From assembly GCA_018900995.1 (NCBI GenBank), contig JAHIFH010000005.1:1-12052 (forward strand): a stretch of DNA of 12,052 nt, given 5' to 3'. A model generated the notes under the pieces. The model had not been told where the DNA came from and ran no database searches. It saw only the letters and a list, made by a program, of their open reading frames with translations. Source of the DNA: Patescibacteria group bacterium (GTDB taxonomy: Bacteria > Patescibacteriota > Microgenomatia > PFEM01 > JAHIFH01). Of the stretch, positions 6,640-10,268 are shown one piece after another. Position 1 is the stretch's first letter; the number at the start of each line of letters is the position of its first letter. A program made the translations under genes and the position numbers.

Positions 6640-7373
6640 ATTTCAGGATAGGCATATTTCTTCCGAAAATCAACTTTATGAAGAAATTCTTTTTTTAACA
6701 CTCGAGAAAATATTTGGTCAAAGAAAACCAATTTTCCTTCTGAAACTTGAGAACGATATTCTCGACAAGCCCTTGCTTTTTTCTTAGTAAATAAAGAAGT
6801 ATCAACCACTATGGTTGGTTTGGGCATAAACCTCCCCACCTCCTCAGGGCTTTGGCTCTTTTTCCTTATCCCCTCCTCAAGAACAGAAAAATAAAGACTG
6901 GCTTTCATTCCTTCTTTCCTTAATTCACTTAAAACATCTTTAACTAAAAAGCTTGTAACAATATGGTCCGGATGACCGTAGCCTCCTGAAGGATCGTGGG
7001 TAACAACCATTTGGGGTTTCTCTTCCCTTAAAAGTTGCTTAATTCTCTTTTGAAGCTCTTTTTTTACCTTAACAAAGGCTAAGTCCGGAAAATTGAAGAT
7101 AACTGCTTTGCTAACTCCCAGTGCTTTACAAGCCCTTTTGAATTCTCTTTCTCTTATTTTGCCTAGCTCTTTTTTGCCTTTTTTGAGCTTAAAACTGCCC
7201 TTTTCCCCCTTTGAGAGAATGACCACAGTCGTGTCTACTCCTTCTTCTTTGGCTTTAGCTAGAATTCCTCCTACCAACAAAGATTCGTCATCAGGGTGGG
7301 AAAAAATAGTCATCAGTTTCTTCTTTTTTCCTTTAGGAAAAAGGGGGAGCAAAACCTTGTTTTTAATTATCAT
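6636..7373 (-). CDS. PIG-L/LmbE-type deacetylase (Zn-dependent N-acetylglucosamine deacetylase family)
   Basis: This 245-residue protein has the two metal-site motifs of PIG-L/LmbE/MshB proteins: SHPDDE (25-30, with His26, Asp28 and the general base Asp29) and THDPSGGYGHPDH (125-137, giving the third zinc ligand from HPDH). The length is typical. These enzymes remove the N-acetyl group from GlcNAc-type sugars on lipids, cofactors or secondary metabolites. Next to a glycosyltransferase and exporter, a sugar in the surface glycan is the simplest substrate. There is no signal peptide, so it should act in the cytoplasm. It is the first gene of the operon. A TAAAAT -10 lies 6 nt before its ATG, implying a leaderless mRNA. 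Its stop overlaps the start of the kinase-like gene. Confidence 0.9.
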   Translation of the reverse strand: MIIKNKVLLPLFPKGKKKKLMTIFSHPDDESLLVGGILAKAKEEGVDTTVVILSKGEKGSFKLKKGKKELGKIREREFKRACKALGVSKAVIFNFPDLAFVKVKKELQKRIKQLLREEKPQMVVTHDPSGGYGHPDHIVTSFLVKDVLSELRKEGMKASLYFSVLEEGIRKKSQSPEEVGRFMPKPTIVVDTSLFTKKKARACREYRSQVSEGKLVFFDQIFSRVLKKEFLHKVDFRKKYAYPEI

Positions 7374-7379
7374 TTTCTA

Positions 7380-7411
7380 ATTTTAGGCAATTCCAAACAG
7401 ATACTTGACAA
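7380..7411 (-). promoter_or_regulatory. promoter of the deacetylase-kinase-PqqD-glycosyltransferase operon
   Basis: On the minus strand TAAAAT (7385 to 7380) sits 6 nt before the ATG at 7373, so transcription should begin at or next to the start codon. A TTGTCA (7411 to 7406) lies 20 nt upstream. This is a long spacer, so the -35 assignment is weak. The -35 overlaps that of the opposite promoter. Confidence 0.5.
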
Positions 7412-7434
7412 GATAATATTACCATATCTAAAAT
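7405..7434 (+). promoter_or_regulatory. near-consensus sigma70-type promoter for the small ORF and peptidase
   Basis: A perfect TTGACA (7405-7410), an 18-nt spacer and TAAAAT (7429-7434) form the best textbook promoter in the window. The start site should be near 7441, giving a leader of about 44 nt before the small ORF, unlike the leaderless starts elsewhere. Confidence 0.7.
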
Positions 7435-7473
7435 AGACCCAGTGGCGAATTAAACTATAGAACTGAAAAGAAA

Positions 7474-7480
7474 GGGGGTG
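7474..7480 (+). promoter_or_regulatory. Shine-Dalgarno sequence deciding the small ORF start
   Basis: GGGGGTG, preceded by AAGAAA, matches the AGGAGGTG consensus at all but one position of its core and ends 4 nt before the ATG at 7485. Such a strong SD is rare in this window and is the main reason for calling the small ORF. Confidence 0.6.
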
Positions 7481-7484
7481 TTAA

Positions 7485-7559
7485 ATGAAAAAGAAAAAGA
7501 CATACAACAAACCTAAGGATCGGGTAGAAAAGATCGAAATTTATACCGCTGAATATTAA
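7485..7559 (+). CDS. 24-residue small ORF, possible peptide precursor or leader peptide
   Basis: The ORF starts with ATG, has a strong SD and a strong promoter upstream, and ends at TAA. The peptide is highly charged: it begins MKKKKTYNKP and ends KIEIYTAEY, with lysines in the first half and glutamate/tyrosine in the second, and no cysteine. It is the first gene of a transcript that continues into the S24/S26 peptidase gene 70 nt later and lies head-to-head with the PqqD/HprK-like operon. The length (24) and the KP then E/Y arrangement recall PqqA, but the PqqA Glu-x-x-x-Tyr spacing is not met, because Y20 has glutamates at 15 and 18. It has no serine and one internal threonine (T21) near the C-terminus. 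Alternatives are a regulatory leader peptide or a chance ORF. Confidence 0.45.
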   Translation: MKKKKTYNKPKDRVEKIEIYTAEY

Positions 7560-7613
7560 AAATCTCTTTGCCCAAAGCTACTCTCGCTTCTTCTATCTTT
7601 TTATGGTCAGCGT

Positions 7614-7619
7614 TATTTT
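7614..7619 (+). promoter_or_regulatory. possible -10 box for an internal start before the peptidase gene
   Basis: TATTTT lies 10 nt before the ATG at 7630, at the distance seen for other -10 boxes here. No -35 is visible and the region is T-rich, so it may be chance. It would allow the peptidase to be made without the small ORF. Confidence 0.2.
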
Positions 7620-7629
7620 ACTCTCCTAA

Positions 7630-8088
7630 ATGAAAAAAGCAACCTGCAACACCCCCTCGATTGCAACTGCCAAAGGTAATAGTATGCACCCCCTTATAAA
7701 AGAAGGAGAAAAACTTTTAGTTGAATTTGGCCCCTTCTCAAGGCTCTCAGTTGGAGAAATCGTCGTTTTTTTTAAAAAGAAAAAATTGGTCGCTCATCGG
7801 ATTATCAAGATCAAAAAAAACAAAAAAGGAGACAGCTATATTCTCAAAGGAGACAATCTCCCCCGCTCAAAAGAGACCCTACCTCGTAGGTCAATCGTTG
7901 GTAAAGTGACTAAAATCATTCACTCGGATTATATCACCGACTTAAAAAAGCCAAAATTCAGAATTATTAACAAATTCTTTCTTCTCTATTCTCTCCTCAA
8001 CGAACGCCTACCCCTGCTCTTAAAAATTCAAAAGCTTTACAAAATTCCTCTTTTTAAAAACCTCTATCGAAAAGTTCTCCAAAGCTAG
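7630..8088 (+). CDS. S24/S26 signal-peptidase-like protein lacking an N-terminal membrane anchor
   Basis: This 152-residue protein has the LexA/signal peptidase core near its N-terminus. GNSMHPLIKEGEKLLVE (16-32) contains the nucleophile Ser18 in the 'SM.P' box. VAHRIIKI (54-61) places a His (H56) where archaeal/SipW-type signal peptidases use His instead of Lys. ILKGDNLPRS (71-80) is the 'GDN' box. This is a Ser-His type rather than the usual bacterial Ser-Lys type. No membrane helix precedes Ser18. The C-terminus (about 105-152) is basic and amphipathic and may bind the membrane. The start is fixed by an in-frame TAA directly before the ATG, and there is no SD. Anchorless S24/S26 proteins are known next to PqqD-like and HprK-like genes. 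Here it may cut the product of the neighbouring small ORF or a secreted substrate, but neither is shown. Confidence 0.75.
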   Translation: MKKATCNTPSIATAKGNSMHPLIKEGEKLLVEFGPFSRLSVGEIVVFFKKKKLVAHRIIKIKKNKKGDSYILKGDNLPRSKETLPRRSIVGKVTKIIHSDYITDLKKPKFRIINKFFLLYSLLNERLPLLLKIQKLYKIPLFKNLYRKVLQS

Positions 8089-8108
8089 CTAAGATTAAAA
8101 TTCCTGAA

Positions 8109-8978
8109 TTAAAGCTCCAAATAGAAGGTTATCATCTCTAAATACTTGCCCCGATGGTAAAATTGTCTTGGAGTCACCCCTCTTTGTTTGAATCCGTATT
8201 TTTCAAAGATTTTAATTACGGGATTAGAAACAACAACACTAGCAATTAAAAGCTTGAGAGAAAGAGTTTTTTCTGAAAGCCTGATTAATTCGCCGTTCAA
8301 TTGGTAGGCAATCCCCTCTCTTCTAAAATCTCTATCAACAGCATAAGTAATTACACCCACATGACTCTGTTTACCCCCTCTTCTACTGATAAAACCCTCA
8401 CCAACCACTCTGCCTTCGTAAAAAACAAAAACCTCAATTCCCTTCTTTTCTCTAACTCTGGCCATCTTTTTCAAAACCTTGTTATGAGCTTTTTCAAGCG
8501 TGTACTTGCTTTTTACCTCGATCAAAACATCTTCTTTAACAATCCGATTGACAAAACGACAATAAGACCGAAAATCATTTTCCGAAGGGTAACGAAATAA
8601 GACCTTCCTATCTTTCTTGGTTCTAAAAATCTTCTGATAGGCAAGCGGGTTGACAATTTTCCTGGGCCTCAATTTTCCCTTCTTAAAGGCAAAATGTTCA
8701 ATGACCTCTACTCTGTTTCCCAACAAGTCCCTAGGGTGTCTCCGGTGGTAGAAACCATGTTTCCAAATTTTTCTCAAAAAATTGACAGTAAAGGATAATC
8801 CCACTAAAAAGACAACTATTCTTAAAAAATTCTTGCCTAGTGCCAAATCCAAGCCCAACAACCCTAATAATAAAAAATAAATAAGAATAACTCTTCTCAA
8901 ACCAATTTCGGGCTTCGCCAGCCAATAGCTCTTCAAAAAAACATTAAATCTCTTAGGAATGCCTATAAAGTTTTTCAT
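8109..8978 (-). CDS. GNAT-family N-acetyltransferase with two N-terminal membrane helices
   Basis: In this 289-residue protein, residues 29-47 and 51-68 are hydrophobic and form a likely helical hairpin with a short turn (GKN), which ties the enzyme to the membrane. The C-terminal part (about 123-289) is a GNAT domain: the acetyl-CoA pyrophosphate-binding motif A is DFRREGIAYQL (217-227, R-x-x-G-x-A), and the later SNPVIKIFEKYGFKQRG (251-267) is the usual motif B. GNAT enzymes transfer an acyl group from acyl-CoA to an amine, but the acceptor here is unknown. The gene follows mreB with a 24-nt gap and probably shares its mRNA, which suggests a role at the cell envelope. It converges on the peptidase gene with a 20-nt gap and no GC-rich terminator. 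Confidence 0.8.
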   Translation of the reverse strand: MKNFIGIPKRFNVFLKSYWLAKPEIGLRRVILIYFLLLGLLGLDLALGKNFLRIVVFLVGLSFTVNFLRKIWKHGFYHRRHPRDLLGNRVEVIEHFAFKKGKLRPRKIVNPLAYQKIFRTKKDRKVLFRYPSENDFRSYCRFVNRIVKEDVLIEVKSKYTLEKAHNKVLKKMARVREKKGIEVFVFYEGRVVGEGFISRRGGKQSHVGVITYAVDRDFRREGIAYQLNGELIRLSEKTLSLKLLIASVVVSNPVIKIFEKYGFKQRGVTPRQFYHRGKYLEMITFYLEL

Positions 8979-9002
8979 TTTCGCTCTATTAAAGCCAGTC
9001 TT

Positions 9003-10052
9003 TTATTTCAATCCCCCAGTCACCCGGACTTTTTTCAACAATGAATCATCCTCGAGCACCTTGCCACAGCCACGAACAACGGCGGTCATGGGGTCGTCAG
9101 CTATCCAAACCGGCATTTTGGTTTCTTCGGCAATAAGTTTATCTAAGCCTGCTAATTGGGAGCCGCCGCCACAAAGAGTAACTCCCCGAGCAACAATATC
9201 AGAGACAAGCTCTGGCGGTGTTTCTTCAATTACTTCTATAATTTGGTCAACAATTTGGCGAATGATTGGAGCAATTGCCTCCCGAATTTCCTCTGAGCCA
9301 ACTCTTAAAGATTTAGGTAAGCCTGTTTCCAAACCTCTACCTCTTATAATAGCTTGGCGGATTTTTTCCTGAGGATAAGCTGAGCCTAACTGAATTTTAA
9401 TATCTTCAGCGGTGGCTTCACCCAATAGTAGAGAATATTTCAAACGCATATAAGAAATCACCGCTTCATCCATTTCATCCCCAGCAATCCGCAAACAGCG
9501 CTCAATCACAATCCCTCCCAAAGAAATAACAGCAATTTCCGTTGTTCCCCCGCCAATATCCACTAACAAGATGCCCTCGGGTTGATCGATGGGCAAACCA
9601 ATACCAATCGCTGCTGCCATTGGTTCTTCAATTAAATAAGCCTTTCTTGCCCCGGCACCCAGAGCTGCATCCTGCACCGCTTTCCTTTCTACTTCAGTCA
9701 CTCCTGAAGGAATACCAATCACTACTCTTGGTCTGGGAATTTTAGGAAAAAGCGGTCCTGATTCATGAATTTCGCGGACATAATGCTTAAGCATGGCTTC
9801 GGTGGCGTCAAAGTCAGCAATTACTCCGTCTTTTAAAGGACGAATTGTTTCAATCATCTCCGGAGTCTTACCCACCATTTTCTTCGCTTTACTACCAATG
9901 GCTAAAATTTCTTTGGTCTTTTTTTGCCGGGCAACAACGGAAGGCTCCCGAATCATTACCCCTTTATCCCGGACCCAAATCATAGTATTAGAGGTGCCGA
10001 GATCGATACCAATATCATGAGAAACAAGGCTAAAAAGCTGGTCAATAATCAT
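9003..10052 (-). CDS. mreB: rod-shape-determining actin homologue MreB
   Basis: This 349-residue protein is a full-length MreB. The phosphate-1 motif is DIGIDLGTSNTMI (13-25). EPSVVA follows at 36-41, the catalytic-Glu region is LIEEPMAAAIG (140-150), phosphate-2 is DIGGGTTEI (165-173), and the adenosine motif is GVTLCGGGSQLAGLD (290-304). The N-terminus MIIDQLFSLV can serve as the amphipathic membrane-binding helix. MreB forms ATP-dependent filaments under the inner membrane that guide cell-wall synthesis. No mreC, mreD, pbp2 or rodA gene is beside it, and the next gene in the transcript is the membrane-tethered GNAT enzyme. Unlike most genes here it has an SD (GGAGG, 9 nt before the ATG) and an extended -10 promoter. 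Confidence 0.97.
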   Translation of the reverse strand: MIIDQLFSLVSHDIGIDLGTSNTMIWVRDKGVMIREPSVVARQKKTKEILAIGSKAKKMVGKTPEMIETIRPLKDGVIADFDATEAMLKHYVREIHESGPLFPKIPRPRVVIGIPSGVTEVERKAVQDAALGAGARKAYLIEEPMAAAIGIGLPIDQPEGILLVDIGGGTTEIAVISLGGIVIERCLRIAGDEMDEAVISYMRLKYSLLLGEATAEDIKIQLGSAYPQEKIRQAIIRGRGLETGLPKSLRVGSEEIREAIAPIIRQIVDQIIEVIEETPPELVSDIVARGVTLCGGGSQLAGLDKLIAEETKMPVWIADDPMTAVVRGCGKVLEDDSLLKKVRVTGGLK

Positions 10053-10061
10053 TGAAAAAAC

Positions 10062-10066
10062 CCTCC
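10062..10066 (-). promoter_or_regulatory. mreB Shine-Dalgarno sequence within a small hairpin
   Basis: On the mRNA, GGAGG ends 9 nt before the ATG at 10052. Its first four bases can pair with CTCC just upstream (stem CTCC/GGAG, loop AACT), so the SD could be partly masked. The stem is only 4 bp. Confidence 0.45.
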
Positions 10067-10089
10067 AGTTGGAGCAGGTTGCTAGCCGA

Positions 10090-10098
10090 AGTATAACA
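10090..10098 (-). promoter_or_regulatory. extended -10 promoter of mreB
   Basis: On the minus strand the sequence reads TGTTATACT (10098 to 10090), a TGn extension joined to TATACT (5 of 6 consensus bases). The start site would be near 10083, giving a leader of about 30 nt that contains the SD. No clear -35 is present, as is common with extended -10 promoters. Confidence 0.55.
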
Positions 10099-10107
10099 TG
10101 AATAAAC

Positions 10108-10196
10108 TACTATTGGCTAACGCCCATAGTATCCTCAGGCTTGCGCCTTCGGCGAGTTTGTTTTCTCCCGCTTCATCCCCGGACTTACATCCGAGG
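10108..10196 (-). other. GC-rich hairpin cluster, possible structured RNA or insertion-sequence end remnant
   Basis: This 90-bp stretch is clearly richer in GC than its surroundings. Read on the minus strand it holds three hairpins: CCTCGGA/TCCGGGG around a 6-nt loop (10196-10177, seven pairs including one G-U), CGCC-GAA-GGCG (10154-10144), and an imperfect palindrome (10131-10108; TACTAT and GGC pair with GCC and ATAGTA around GTTA with one mismatch). The G-U pair becomes a C-A mismatch on the plus strand, so an RNA from the minus strand is favoured. A series of GC hairpins ending in a terminal palindrome and TAGTTTATTCAT recalls the right end of IS200/IS605 elements. No tnpA or tnpB is present. 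A degraded end or a small structured RNA are both possible. Confidence 0.35.
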
Positions 10197-10233
10197 TATT
10201 CGCGGTACGAAAATAAAAGTCCCTTCCAACCTC

Positions 10234-10262
10234 TTGTCCTTAAGCGCATCTTTTGCTAAACT
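10234..10262 (+). promoter_or_regulatory. promoter of the right-hand O-antigen ligase-like gene
   Basis: TTGTCC (10234-10239), a 17-nt spacer and TAAACT (10257-10262) with a TGn extension (TGCTAAACT) end 6 nt before the GTG at 10269. The predicted start of transcription coincides with the start codon, so a leaderless mRNA is expected. Confidence 0.5.
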
Positions 10263-10268
10263 CAAGCT

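Noticed and set aside
7485..7559. Calling the small ORF a PqqA homologue
   Set aside because: Length and the KP...E...Y pattern are suggestive, but the Glu-x-x-x-Tyr spacing is not met and no radical SAM or PQQ gene is visible.
7485..7629. A +1 frameshift joining the small ORF to the downstream hydrophobic frame
   Set aside because: There is no strong slippery site, only a run of four A. The small ORF has its own clean stop and there is no independent support.
8092..8115. AATTCctGAATT palindrome between the peptidase and GNAT genes as a terminator
   Set aside because: The stem is AT-only and short, with no T-tract, so it is not a convincing rho-independent terminator.
8959..9372. Long plus-strand reading frame opposite mreB
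   Set aside because: It is a shadow of the highly conserved mreB coding strand, with no recognisable domain and no start signals.
10141..10166. CGCC-TTC-GGCG hairpin followed by TTTGTTTT as a plus-strand terminator
   Set aside because: No plus-strand gene ends upstream, the stem is only 4 bp and the T-tract is interrupted. It fits better as part of the minus-strand hairpin cluster.
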